Made by a program: the position numbers and the translations under genes. Below the pieces are notes generated by a model. It was not told the DNA's origin. It searched no databases and saw nothing but the letters and a program-made list of their open reading frames with translations. Positions 28,883 through 37,029 of a stretch of DNA of 64,000 bases are shown in pieces (the stretch's first letter is position 1; each line of letters starts with the position of its first letter). Source of the DNA: Nocardia sp. CY41 (lineage in GTDB: Bacteria > Actinomycetota > Actinomycetes > Mycobacteriales > Mycobacteriaceae); NCBI RefSeq assembly GCF_009829325.1, contig NZ_VUOS01000002.1, positions 248,001 through 312,000 on the forward strand, in the 5' to 3' direction.

Positions 28883-29179
28883 TGCGCGCTGCGGCCGACA
28901 AGGCGGGGCCACCGGCTTACCCATCGGTTGCCGAACGAACGCTGGGCGGCGCGATTTTTCCCGAACTGTTTGGTTTGAACCTCCCCGCCTGAGGTACCTC
29001 CCACTCGGCCCCCCTGCTCACACCGACGGCGTGACCAGGCCAACCAAGCCCCATGGACGGCGGTGCAGCTAGGTCTTCACCCCCGCCGCGGCGGCCACTT
29101 AGTTCAGTTCGGCGCCCGGTACTCCGAGTGCTGGGTGAATGCGAGTGAGTGCTATTTGGTTGTCCCTGGAAGGAGGGTC
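28883..29179 (+). promoter_or_regulatory. Region upstream of the GT4 gene
   Basis: 297 bases with no supported gene. It should contain the promoter for the glycosyltransferase/debranching pair. A strong AAGGAGGG site ends just before ATG 29180. No clear hairpin. Confidence 0.35.
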
Positions 29180-30421
29180 ATGAGCGCGCTTTCCGTGCCG
29201 ATTTCCGCGCAGGCGTCGTCCGATCTGGAGATGCCGTCGTGCGACTACTTGTCGACAGACCGTTCCAGCGGCCCGTTTCGCATCGCGATGGTCGTGCCGC
29301 CGTACTTCGACGTGCCGCCCAAGGCATACGGCGGCGTCGAGGCCGTGGTGGCCGATCTGGTCGACGCATTGGTGGCCCGTGGCCATGACGTCACGCTGCT
29401 GGGCGCGGGGGAGCCGGGGACGAAGGCGAAGTTCGTGCCGGTGTGGGAGCGAGCGCTGCCCGAGCGCCTCGGAGAGCCGTTCCCCGAGGTCGTGCACGCG
29501 CTGCGGGTGCGCCGCGCCATCGAGAAGCTCGTGGCCACATCGGGTATCGACCTGGTGCACGACCACACCTTCGCCGGCCCGCTCAACGCGACCGTCTTCC
29601 AGAACATGGGCTTACCGACGGTGCTCACCGTGCACGGCCCGGTCGAGGACGACATCTACCGCTACTACCAGGATCTGGGCGACGAAGTGGCGCTGGTGGC
29701 GATCAGCGACCGCCAGCGCGAACTGGCGCCGGGTCTGAATTGGTCCGGGCGCGTGCACAACGCGCTGCACGTCGACGACTGGCCGTTCCGGGTGGAGAAG
29801 GACGACTACGCGCTGTTCCTCGGCCGGTTCAACGAGTGCAAGGCGCCGCACCTGGCGCTGGAGGCCGCGCACGCCGCGGGGATCCCGCTCGTGCTGGCGG
29901 GCAAGTGCAGCGAGCGTCCGGAGCAGGCATACTTCGAGGCCAAGGTGCGGCCACTGTTGACGGAAAACGATCACGTGTTCGGTCTCGCCGACGCGGCGGC
30001 CAAGCGTAAGCTGCTTGCGAACGCGCGTTGCCTGTTGTTCCCGATCCGCTGGGAGGAACCGTTCGGCATGGTGATGATCGAATCCATGGTCTGTGGCACG
30101 CCGGTAGTCGCGCTGCGCGGCGGGGCGGTGTCCGAGGTGATCGTCGACGGCGTGACCGGCCGCATCTGCGAGGATCCCGCCGAATTGCCCGCGGCCATCG
30201 AGGAGGTCAGGGGCATCGACCCGTACGCGTGCCGAGCCCACGTGCAGGCGCATTTCGGCTCCGACACGCTCGGATTCGGCTACGAACAGGTATATCGCCG
30301 CGTGTTGCGTTCCAAGAAGCGGTTCGGTGCCGCGCCGGTGGACCTCGCGGCGCCTGCTGCCGCGCCGCTCGACGCGCCGGCGCCCGGCGCCGCGCCGATC
30401 CGGATCGCGGCGAGCGGATAG
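29180..30421 (+). CDS. Glycosyltransferase family 4 protein
   Basis: 413 residues in the GT-B fold. 'IAMVVPPYFDVPPKAYGGVE' is the N-terminal acceptor-side loop seen in GT4 enzymes, 'LFLGRFNECKAPHLALEAA' starts the nucleotide-sugar domain, and 'EEPFGMVMIESMVCGTPVVA' is the E-x7-E motif that binds the donor. It makes a retaining glycosidic bond; donor and acceptor are unknown. The first 30 residues and the Ala/Pro-rich last 35 are extensions. ATG 29180 follows AAGGAGGG. It ends 2 bases before the debranching-type gene, so the two work as a unit on a glucan or glycoside. Confidence 0.88.
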   Translation: MSALSVPISAQASSDLEMPSCDYLSTDRSSGPFRIAMVVPPYFDVPPKAYGGVEAVVADLVDALVARGHDVTLLGAGEPGTKAKFVPVWERALPERLGEPFPEVVHALRVRRAIEKLVATSGIDLVHDHTFAGPLNATVFQNMGLPTVLTVHGPVEDDIYRYYQDLGDEVALVAISDRQRELAPGLNWSGRVHNALHVDDWPFRVEKDDYALFLGRFNECKAPHLALEAAHAAGIPLVLAGKCSERPEQAYFEAKVRPLLTENDHVFGLADAAAKRKLLANARCLLFPIRWEEPFGMVMIESMVCGTPVVALRGGAVSEVIVDGVTGRICEDPAELPAAIEEVRGIDPYACRAHVQAHFGSDTLGFGYEQVYRRVLRSKKRFGAAPVDLAAPAAAPLDAPAPGAAPIRIAASG

Positions 30422-30423
30422 GC

Positions 30424-32553
30424 GTGACCGATTCCGCACCGTTGAGCCCCGCCCCCCTGAACTCCGGTGAGCCCACCGGGTTCGGGGGGTGCGGTTCGGT
30501 GACCCTGGTCGAAGGCGGCACGTTCTGCCTGTCCAATCGGCTCGGCGACGTCGAACCGGGCAAACCGCACGGATTGTTCTTTCGGGACGCGCGGGTGCTG
30601 TCCCGCTGGGAATTGCTGGTGAACGGCAAGCCCGCCGAGTCGCTTTCGGTGCTCAGTCCGGAGGCGTTCGCCGCCAGGTTCGTGTTGCGCAGGCCCCCGC
30701 AGGCGGGCCTGGCCGACAGCACGCTGCTGGTGGTGCGCGAACGGATCGTGGCCGACGGCATGCACGAGCTGATCACGCTGGAGAACATGGGCCGCGAGCC
30801 CACCGCGGTGCTGCTGGAGCTGCATGTGGACGCCGACTTCGTCGATCTCTTCGCGGTGAAGGAGGGTCGCGCGGGGCACGCGCGGGCCGACGTGACGGTC
30901 GCCGACGGCGAACTCGTGCTGCACGATCACGCCGACCGCAGCCGGGGGATCTCGATCTCGGCGACCGTGGAACCAGAAGTTCTTCCGGGTTCGCTGCTGT
31001 GGCGGGTGATCGTGCCGGTCGGCGAATGCTGGCAGACCGAGATCATCGCGCAGCCGACGGTGGGCAATCAGCGCTTCCAGGCGATCTCGCCGGGCGAGCA
31101 CTACGGGGTCAGCGCACCGGGTCGCAAGATCGAGGCGTGGCGTGACACCGCCACCGACATCGCCGCCTCCGACCCGGCGCTCACCCGGGTGCTGCGCCGC
31201 ACCGAAAGCGATCTGGGCGCGCTGCAGATGCACGACGAATCCGGCGATGCCCGGCCGTTCGTCGCCGCGGGCGCGCCGTGGTTCATGACCCTGTTCGGGC
31301 GCGACAGCCTGCTCACCGCGTGGATGGCGCTGCCGCTGGAGGTCGATCTGGCGCTGGGCACGTTGCAGCAGCTGGCGGAACTGCAAGGCCAGGACGTCAA
31401 CCCGCTCACCGAAGAGGAACCCGGACGCATCATGCACGAGATGCGCCGCGGCCCGGCGGGCGGGCAGGTCTTCGGCGGCAACATCTACTACGGGACCGCC
31501 GACGCCACACCGCTGTTCGTCATGCTGCTCGCCGAATGCCATCGCTGGGGCGCCGACCCGGAGGTGATCCGGCAGATGCTGCCTGCCGCCGACGCCGCGC
31601 TGCGCTGGATCACCGACTACGGCGACCGGGACGGGGACGGCTTCGTCGAGTACCGCCGCGCCACCGACCGCGGCCTGATCAACCAGGGCTGGAAGGACAG
31701 CTTCGACGGAATCAACGACGTCACCGGCCATATCGCCGAGGCGCCCATCGCGCTGTGCGAGGTACAGGGTTACGTGCACGCCGCGATGCTGGCCAGGGCC
31801 GAGCTGGCCGAGGCGTTCGACGACCCGCGGCTGGCCGGCCTGCTGCGTGAACGCGCCGCGGAGTTGCGTGTCAAGTTCGCCGAGCAGTTCTGGCTGCCCG
31901 ACCGCGGCTGGTACGCCGTGGCGCTGGACGGCGGTAAGCGCCAGGTCGACGCGCTGACCAGCAATGTGGCCCACTGCCTCTGGTCGGGCATCGCTACCGA
32001 CGAGCACGCGGCGGAAGTGGTGGCGCGCCTGGCGGGTCCGGAGATGGACTCCGGCTTCGGACTGCGCACCTTGGCGTCGAACATGGGCGCCTACAACCCG
32101 ATGAGCTATCACTGTGGCTCGGTGTGGCCGCACGACACGGCGATCGCGGTGGCGGGCCTGCTGCGCTACCGGCACGTGCCCGGCGCGATCGAGTTGGCGA
32201 CGCGGCTGGCCACCGGTCTGCTGGACGCGGCCGCGGTGTTCGACGGGCGCCTGCCGGAGTTGTTCTGCGGCTTTCCCCGGTCGCGATTCGCCACGCCGGT
32301 GCCGTACCCGACTTCCTGTTCGCCGCAGGCGTGGGCGAGCGCGGCGCCGCTGCTGCTGGTGCGCGCGTTCCTCGGACTCGATCCCGACGCGCCGACCCGG
32401 ACGCTCACCGTCCGTCCGCAGCTGCCCGCGCGGTGGGGGAAGGTCTCGCTGCGCGCGTTGCGGCTCGGCGCGACCACCGTCGACCTGGAGGCGGAGGGAG
32501 CGCAGATCACCGCGGCGCGCCTGCCCGACGACTGGCGGCTGGTGACCAGATGA
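30424..32553 (+). CDS. Glycogen-debranching-type amylo-alpha-1,6-glucosidase family protein
   Basis: 709 residues. The N-terminal beta-rich domain ('GTFCLSNRLGDVEPGKPHGLFFRDARVLSRWEL' region, about 25-230) is the GDE_N_bis type. The rest is an (alpha/alpha)6 barrel of the GH63/GH133-like class, with 'FGRDSLLTAW', 'GWKDSFDGI' and 'HCGSVWPHDTA' providing the likely catalytic acids. Such proteins act on alpha-glucans or release sugars from glycosides. No secretion signal is visible, so it is cytoplasmic. GTG start 2 bases after the GT4 stop. Precise activity is not established for this bacterial subgroup. Confidence 0.85.
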   Translation: MTDSAPLSPAPLNSGEPTGFGGCGSVTLVEGGTFCLSNRLGDVEPGKPHGLFFRDARVLSRWELLVNGKPAESLSVLSPEAFAARFVLRRPPQAGLADSTLLVVRERIVADGMHELITLENMGREPTAVLLELHVDADFVDLFAVKEGRAGHARADVTVADGELVLHDHADRSRGISISATVEPEVLPGSLLWRVIVPVGECWQTEIIAQPTVGNQRFQAISPGEHYGVSAPGRKIEAWRDTATDIAASDPALTRVLRRTESDLGALQMHDESGDARPFVAAGAPWFMTLFGRDSLLTAWMALPLEVDLALGTLQQLAELQGQDVNPLTEEEPGRIMHEMRRGPAGGQVFGGNIYYGTADATPLFVMLLAECHRWGADPEVIRQMLPAADAALRWITDYGDRDGDGFVEYRRATDRGLINQGWKDSFDGINDVTGHIAEAPIALCEVQGYVHAAMLARAELAEAFDDPRLAGLLRERAAELRVKFAEQFWLPDRGWYAVALDGGKRQVDALTSNVAHCLWSGIATDEHAAEVVARLAGPEMDSGFGLRTLASNMGAYNPMSYHCGSVWPHDTAIAVAGLLRYRHVPGAIELATRLATGLLDAAAVFDGRLPELFCGFPRSRFATPVPYPTSCSPQAWASAAPLLLVRAFLGLDPDAPTRTLTVRPQLPARWGKVSLRALRLGATTVDLEAEGAQITAARLPDDWRLVTR

Positions 32554-32650
32554 GGCGCACCGGTTGCCGCGAGGCACGAGCGGGTATGCCTCCGGCGTAA
32601 GGATATCGGCAAGCCCTTCTCGCACTGATCCACAGCACGGGAGGTGCACG

Positions 32651-32839
32651 ATGCAGACATCGCTGGATACGCAAGACCTGTGGCGGGCCCGATACCGGGA
32701 CTGTTCCGTGGAGCCGTCGACAGATCTCGACATGGATCGCGCATTGTTCATCCGCAGCGTGCACGCCGGTCACGGCCCCGAGTGCCGCCAGTACCTCGCG
32801 GCGGCCGCGTATTGTCTCGACCACGGGGACGAGCACTGA
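32651..32839 (+). CDS. 62-residue hypothetical protein
   Basis: ATG 32651 follows GGGAGGTG at good spacing. The product is acidic, starts 'MQTSLDTQDLWRARY', and ends with 'ECRQYLAAAAYCLDHGDEH', which has two cysteines. No known domain, helix-rich prediction, no signal peptide. It lies 97 bases after the debranching-type gene on the same strand and before a hairpin, so it may be the last gene of that unit. Function unknown. Confidence 0.6.
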   Translation: MQTSLDTQDLWRARYRDCSVEPSTDLDMDRALFIRSVHAGHGPECRQYLAAAAYCLDHGDEH

Positions 32840-32855
32840 CCCGGCGGCACCGCGG

Positions 32856-32883
32856 CGACGGGTAGCGCACTCTTCACCCGTCG
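32856..32883. terminator. Hairpin between convergent genes
   Basis: CGACGGGT (32856-32863) pairs with ACCCGTCG (32876-32883) around a 12-base loop, between the 62-residue ORF and the DUF350 gene. Modest 8-bp stem without a U-tract. Confidence 0.4.
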
Positions 32884-32907
32884 AGACGCCGGGATACGCG
32901 CGGCCGC

Positions 32908-33363
32908 CTACAGAATCGCGAAGGCGACGACCAGCCCGAGCGCGAAATGCGCGGCCGCCACCACGAGCACCTCGGTGGTGTAGGTGTCGGCGTGCAGCGC
33001 GGCGCCGATGTCGATGCCGAGCGCACGCTCGATGACGCGCACCGAGATGACCTGGGCGACGATGCCGACCAGGCCGAACACCAGCGCGGCGATCAGACCC
33101 TCGGACAGCTTGCCACCGCCGCCGACGGCGAAGATGGCGAGCACGACGATGAACGCCATGCTGATCATGCCCGCAGCGGTGACGATGATGGCGTTCGGCT
33201 TGCCCGCTATCACCAGCGTGCGCAACTTGCCCGGCGTGGTCAGGTCGATGGCGAAGAAGCCGACGAGCATGAGCACCAAGCCGGCGAGGGCGTAGAGGAT
33301 GATCGCTCCCACACCCTCGCCCAGCGAACTCCAGTACCCCGATTCCAGGGCGACTGCGGTCAT
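32908..33363 (-). CDS. DUF350 membrane protein (YjfL-like)
   Basis: A 151-residue protein with four predicted membrane helices: around 17-40 ('AIILYALAGLVLMLVGFFAI'), 58-80, 87-110 and 130-150. 'IDLTTPGKLRTLVIAGKPNA' after helix 1 is the conserved DUF350 loop. Its function is unknown. DUF350 genes are repeatedly found with a glutathionylspermidine-synthase-like ATP-grasp gene and a YgiB/YjfM-like gene, for example in the E. coli yjf cluster; here all three occur together on the minus strand, 64 bases after the ATP-grasp gene. Confidence 0.85.
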   Translation of the reverse strand: MTAVALESGYWSSLGEGVGAIILYALAGLVLMLVGFFAIDLTTPGKLRTLVIAGKPNAIIVTAAGMISMAFIVVLAIFAVGGGGKLSEGLIAALVFGLVGIVAQVISVRVIERALGIDIGAALHADTYTTEVLVVAAAHFALGLVVAFAIL

Positions 33364-33427
33364 CTTGATCCTTCCGAGACGGGTTGGCGTACGGCCGAGA
33401 CGGATTCGTGTTCGACGGTGACGAGGC

Positions 33428-34591
33428 TCAATCGGTGATGCGGTGCGGGACGAAGGCGGAGCCGTCGTCGGTGATCAGTCCCGCGGTCTCGCGGATGCCG
33501 AGGCCCGCCGCGGCGTCGCCGACGATCCACGCGCCGAGCACCGGGCGCATGTCGTCGAATTCCGGCAGCGGGTCGAGCAGTTGGTACACGTAGCCTTCCT
33601 CGCCGTAGACACCGCCGGTCGCGGTTTCCAGACCGGCGCCGACGATCGTCATATTGGCGCCTTCGCGTCCCAGCTTCGGTTTGCGGATGTACTCGGTGAG
33701 CTCGTGCGGCGAGTCGAGGTAGGCGGGCAGCAGATTCGGGTGGCCGGGGTACATCTCCCACAGCACCGCCAGGATCGCCTTGTTGCTCAACAGCGTCTTC
33801 CACAGCGGTTCGATCCACATGGTCTCGGGCAGGCTGTCCACGACGCGCTTGCCGAACTCGTCGTCGAGCACCCACTCCCATGGGTAGAGCTTGAAGATCG
33901 CCTCGATGGGGGCCTCCGCCAGATCCACGAAGCGTTCCAGCTCCGAATCGAATCCGATTTCCTCGATGGGCAGAGCGACGGTGTCGAACCCGGCCTCGGC
34001 CGCGGTCTCCTGCAGGTAGGCGGTGGTGACGTTGTCCTCGCCGGTGGCGTCCGCGCCCGACCAGCTGAAGTGCAGTTGCGCGGTGGGCAGCACGTCGCGC
34101 AGCTCGCCCCATCGTTCGACCAGCTTCTCGTGCAACGAGTTCCATTGGTCACCGCCCGGGTAGCGGTCGGTCAGCCAGTGCCACTGCACGATCGCCGCCT
34201 CCAGCAGCGATGTCGGCGTGTCCGCGTTGTACTCCAGCAGCTTCGCCGGACGCCGCGCGTCGTAGCGCAGGTCGAAGCGCCCGTACACGTACGGATCGGA
34301 GCGCCGCCAGGATTCCGCGATCGGACCCCAGCTCCACTCGGGCAGGCCGAAATCGGCGTACCGCTCGGTGAGCACGATGTGCTCCACCGCGTTCAGGCAC
34401 ATCGAATGCAGGAGTTCGACGTCGGCCTCCAACGCGAGGATCTCCGACATCTCGAACTCGTAGTGCACCGACTCGTCCCAGTACGGGCGCGGCTGACCGC
34501 TCGCATCCCGGCCCGGCGACCCGTAGACCAGGCCCTGGCTTTCGATGGTCTGCTGCCAGCCCGCCCGGGGCGTATCCCGCACGCGTCGCAT
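33428..34591 (-). CDS. Glutathionylspermidine synthase-like ATP-grasp protein (YgiC/YjfC family)
   Basis: 387 residues corresponding to the ATP-grasp synthetase half of glutathionylspermidine synthase, without the amidase half. Family segments include 'YWDESVHYEFEMSEI', 'GRFDLRYDARRPAKLLEYNADTPTSLLE'-like sequence (residues about 105-132), 'KLYPWEWVLDDEFG', 'ILAVLWEMYPGHPNLLPAYL' and 'YIRKPKLGREGANM'. It should join a carboxylate to an amine with ATP. Actinobacteria use mycothiol rather than glutathione, so the true substrate is open. Its ATG directly abuts the stop of the upstream membrane protein gene. Confidence 0.85.
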   Translation of the reverse strand: MRRVRDTPRAGWQQTIESQGLVYGSPGRDASGQPRPYWDESVHYEFEMSEILALEADVELLHSMCLNAVEHIVLTERYADFGLPEWSWGPIAESWRRSDPYVYGRFDLRYDARRPAKLLEYNADTPTSLLEAAIVQWHWLTDRYPGGDQWNSLHEKLVERWGELRDVLPTAQLHFSWSGADATGEDNVTTAYLQETAAEAGFDTVALPIEEIGFDSELERFVDLAEAPIEAIFKLYPWEWVLDDEFGKRVVDSLPETMWIEPLWKTLLSNKAILAVLWEMYPGHPNLLPAYLDSPHELTEYIRKPKLGREGANMTIVGAGLETATGGVYGEEGYVYQLLDPLPEFDDMRPVLGAWIVGDAAAGLGIRETAGLITDDGSAFVPHRITD

Positions 34592-35407
34592 CTACGACCC
34601 TCCGCCGGTGCTCTTGCTGCCCAGACCGCCGCGCTGGATCGTGGTGCCGCTCTTGGTCTTGATCTCGGCGCCTTTCGGTTTGATCGTGGTGCCGCCCGTC
34701 GGCGGTTTGCCGATGGTGCCCGTGCCGCCGTAGTAGTAGCGGTACTGCGGCCCGCCGCCCAGGATGATCAAGCCCGGATTGACGCCGGTATCGCCGATGA
34801 AGCCGGGACGGCCGTCGCCGCAGTACGAGTCGTCGACCACGATCTCCTGGCCGTTCTCGGTCTTCACGCACTGCGCCGTCACCCGGTCCGGCGCGGCCAG
34901 CGCGCGATAGGCCAGATAGCCGCCGCCGACCAGGGCGGCGACGCCGACGATGGCGACACCGCCGATCATGACTCGCTTGCGGGTGCGCTTCTTGGCCTCC
35001 TCGGCCCAGGCGGCCGCGCGCTGTTCCTCCTCGGCGCGCCTGCGGGCCTTCTCCCTCGCCCGCGCCTCGGCCACGGTGGGCGGACGGGGCTGGGTGACGC
35101 CTGCTTCCTGGCGCTGGATACGGCCGGGCCGCGGCGGGACGGATGCCGGGGGAGGTTCGCCGCCCGGACCGCTCGCCTCACCGGGCGGCACCGAAGCCGG
35201 CGTCGACCAGTCGACGCCGGGCTGCTCGGCGTCACCGGCATCCGGCCGCTCCGTGCCCCGGGAGACGGGCGTCGACCAATCCTGTTCGTCGCCGGACGCG
35301 GGCGTAGCCGCAGTAGCGGGCTGCTCGTCCTCGCTCGGGCGCTGCGGCCCGGACGGCCGTTCGGGCTCGTCCCGGCGCTCGCCCTCACCCGGATTCCGCG
35401 TGCTCAC
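34592..35407 (-). CDS. Single-pass membrane protein, YgiB/YjfM (DUF1190)-like
   Basis: 271 residues: an acidic Pro/Ser/Glu-rich first 110 residues, a charged helix ('AREKARRRAEEEQRAAAWAE'), one membrane helix at about 146-168 ('VMIGGVAIVGVAALVGGGYL'), then an outside part with two cysteines ('QCVKTENGQEIVVDDSYCGDG') and a Gly/Tyr/Thr-rich tail ending 'GTTIQRGGLGSKS'. The tail recalls the 'RGGFG' end of YgiB/YjfM, partners of YgiC/YjfC. The start is GTG 35407. Its TAG touches the ATG of the ATP-grasp gene, so the two are translated together. Similarity is by pattern and context, not alignment. Confidence 0.7.
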   Translation of the reverse strand: MSTRNPGEGERRDEPERPSGPQRPSEDEQPATAATPASGDEQDWSTPVSRGTERPDAGDAEQPGVDWSTPASVPPGEASGPGGEPPPASVPPRPGRIQRQEAGVTQPRPPTVAEARAREKARRRAEEEQRAAAWAEEAKKRTRKRVMIGGVAIVGVAALVGGGYLAYRALAAPDRVTAQCVKTENGQEIVVDDSYCGDGRPGFIGDTGVNPGLIILGGGPQYRYYYGGTGTIGKPPTGGTTIKPKGAEIKTKSGTTIQRGGLGSKSTGGGS

Positions 35408-35438
35408 CGCTGCGTCCCCCTCGTCGCCCGAACCACCA

Positions 35439-35717
35439 CTACCGCTCCTCGAAACCGGTCAAATCACCCCGCGCGGGCTCCCAGCTTTCCACAACCAACC
35501 TCACCTGACCAGGTGTATCGCCGGATCGCAAGTGGGCGAGCAACCGCTCGCACGCCGCTCGCGGCCCCTCGGCGACCACGTGCACGCGGCCGTCCCTGGC
35601 GTTGGTGGCGTGCCCGACCAGGCCGAGTTCCAGAGCCCGCGACCGGGTCCACCAGCGGAAACCCACACCCTGCACCAGGCCGTGCACCCAGGCGCTCAAC
35701 CGAACGGCCTCGTCCAT
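35439..35717 (-). CDS. acyP: Acylphosphatase
   Basis: A 92-residue acylphosphatase. 'WVHGLVQGVGFRWWTRSRA' is the phosphate-binding loop with the catalytic arginine R21, and N39 in 'HATNARDG' is the catalytic asparagine. It hydrolyses acyl phosphates such as acetyl-phosphate. Its ATG shares a base with the stop of the OsmC-like gene (TGATG). In M. tuberculosis OsmC-like and acyP genes precede smc on the same strand; here the pair is inverted and 14 kb away from smc. Confidence 0.95.
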   Translation of the reverse strand: MDEAVRLSAWVHGLVQGVGFRWWTRSRALELGLVGHATNARDGRVHVVAEGPRAACERLLAHLRSGDTPGQVRLVVESWEPARGDLTGFEER

Positions 35718-36184
35718 CAGGCCTCGACATCGAACGACAGCGTCACCCTCGATCCCGCCTTCAGCGTCCGTCCCACCGTGCAGACCTTGTCGATCGCCCG
35801 CTGCACGGTGACCAGCAACCGTTCGCGGGCCTCGTCGTCGAGCTCGCTGAGGTCGAGTTCGAACACTTCCGCCAGGTGCGGGTACACCTCGTTCTCCCGG
35901 TCGGCGTCGCCGGAGACACGGATGGTCGCGTCGAAGTTGTCGCCGAGTTTGCGCGACAGCGGGAAGTCCGCGCTCAGGCCGGAACAGGCGGCGAGCGCGA
36001 TCTTCAGCAGCTCGCCGGGGGTGAACACACCGGGAACGCCCTGCGAACCGATCAGGACTTCGGCACCGCGGGAGCTGCGCCCGGTGTAGGCCCTGGTACC
36101 GGTGCGCTCGACCCACAAGGTGGTCGGTTCCGGCGCGCTCGGCGCCGCGGTGGCGGTGACGGGTGTAGCGGTCTGTTCAGCCAT
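35717..36184 (-). CDS. OsmC/Ohr family peroxiredoxin-like protein
   Basis: 155 residues. 'FTPGELLKIALAACSGLSADF' contains the first conserved cysteine of the OsmC fold; the second family cysteine appears in 'AIDKVCTVGRTLKAG'. OsmC/Ohr proteins reduce organic hydroperoxides with a cysteine pair. 'TRAYTGRSSRGAEVLIGSQG' is the typical first strand pair. ATG 36184; the product overlaps acyP by one base. It heads a tight minus-strand series of acyP, the YgiB-like gene, the ATP-grasp gene and DUF350. Confidence 0.9.
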   Translation of the reverse strand: MAEQTATPVTATAAPSAPEPTTLWVERTGTRAYTGRSSRGAEVLIGSQGVPGVFTPGELLKIALAACSGLSADFPLSRKLGDNFDATIRVSGDADRENEVYPHLAEVFELDLSELDDEARERLLVTVQRAIDKVCTVGRTLKAGSRVTLSFDVEA

Positions 36185-36285
36185 GGGTTCGATCCTGCCA
36201 TTGTCGTCGCAATCAACTCGCGCGCCTGGCAACGCCGCGCCAGGTCGCGCCATTCCGCGCGGTCGGCGGCCCGTGGCCGGGATTA

Positions 36286-37029
36286 CTACTCCTGGAACCG
36301 GTAACCCATGCCCGCCTCGGTGAGCAGGTGCTTGGGGCGCGACGGATCGTCCTCCAGTTTGCGGCGCAATTGCGCCAGATAGACCCGCAGGTAGTGGGTC
36401 TCGGTGGCGTAGGAGGGGCCCCACACTTCGCGGAGCAGCTCACGCCGTCCGACCAATTTGCCGCGGTTGCGCACCAGCATCTCGAGCATGCCCCACTCGG
36501 TGGGGGTCAGGTGCACGGTCTCGCCGCGTTTGGTGACCTTCTTGGCGGCCAGGTCGACGGTGAACGAATCGGTGGTCACGACCGGCGCCGAGGCGTCGGG
36601 ATCGATGGCGCCGCGCCGGACCGCGGCGCGCAGCCGGGCCAGCAGCTCGTCCATGCCGAAGGGCTTGGTGACGTAGTCGTCGGCGCCCGCGTCCAGCGCT
36701 TCGACCTTGTCGGCGGAATCGGTCCGCGCCGACAGCACGATCACCGGCGCCGAGGTCCAGCCGCGCAATCCGGCGAGCACCTCGATGCCGTCCATATCGG
36801 GCAGGCCGAGGTCGAGAACCACGACGTCCGGGTGCCGGTCGGCGGCCGCGCGCAGGGCCGCCCCGCCGGTCGCGGCGGTGATCACGTCGTAGCCGCGGAC
36901 GGACAGATTGATCCGCAACGCGCGCACGATCTGCGGTTCGTCGTCGACCACGAGCACCTTCGTCGCCACCGCCTCGGACGTCTTCGCCACCACCGCCGCC
37001 TCCTGTGTCGTCGCGGACACCTCACTCAC
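36286..37029 (-). CDS. kdpE: Response regulator KdpE
   Basis: 247 residues: a receiver domain with D29/D30 and the phosphorylated D73 in 'VVVLDLGLPDMDG', K near 'DDYVTKPF', and an OmpR/PhoB winged helix ('LTPTEWGMLEMLVRNRGKLV', 'LRVYLAQLRRKLEDD'). It activates kdpFABC when potassium is low or osmolarity is high. The GTG start at 37029 overlaps the end of kdpD by 8 bases. The first 23 residues are an extra N-terminal tail compared with E. coli KdpE, so a later start is possible. Confidence 0.95.
   Translation of the reverse strand: MSEVSATTQEAAVVAKTSEAVATKVLVVDDEPQIVRALRINLSVRGYDVITAATGGAALRAAADRHPDVVVLDLGLPDMDGIEVLAGLRGWTSAPVIVLSARTDSADKVEALDAGADDYVTKPFGMDELLARLRAAVRRGAIDPDASAPVVTTDSFTVDLAAKKVTKRGETVHLTPTEWGMLEMLVRNRGKLVGRRELLREVWGPSYATETHYLRVYLAQLRRKLEDDPSRPKHLLTEAGMGYRFQE

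Noticed and set aside
30280..32751. An 823-codon minus-strand frame opposite the debranching-type gene
   Set aside because: Shadow of the real gene in the opposite frame; arginine/glutamine-rich, crosses gene boundaries and has no recognisable domain.
33443..36304. A 953-codon plus-strand frame across the ATP-grasp and OsmC genes
   Set aside because: Spans several well-supported minus-strand genes and encodes low-complexity sequence without conserved motifs.
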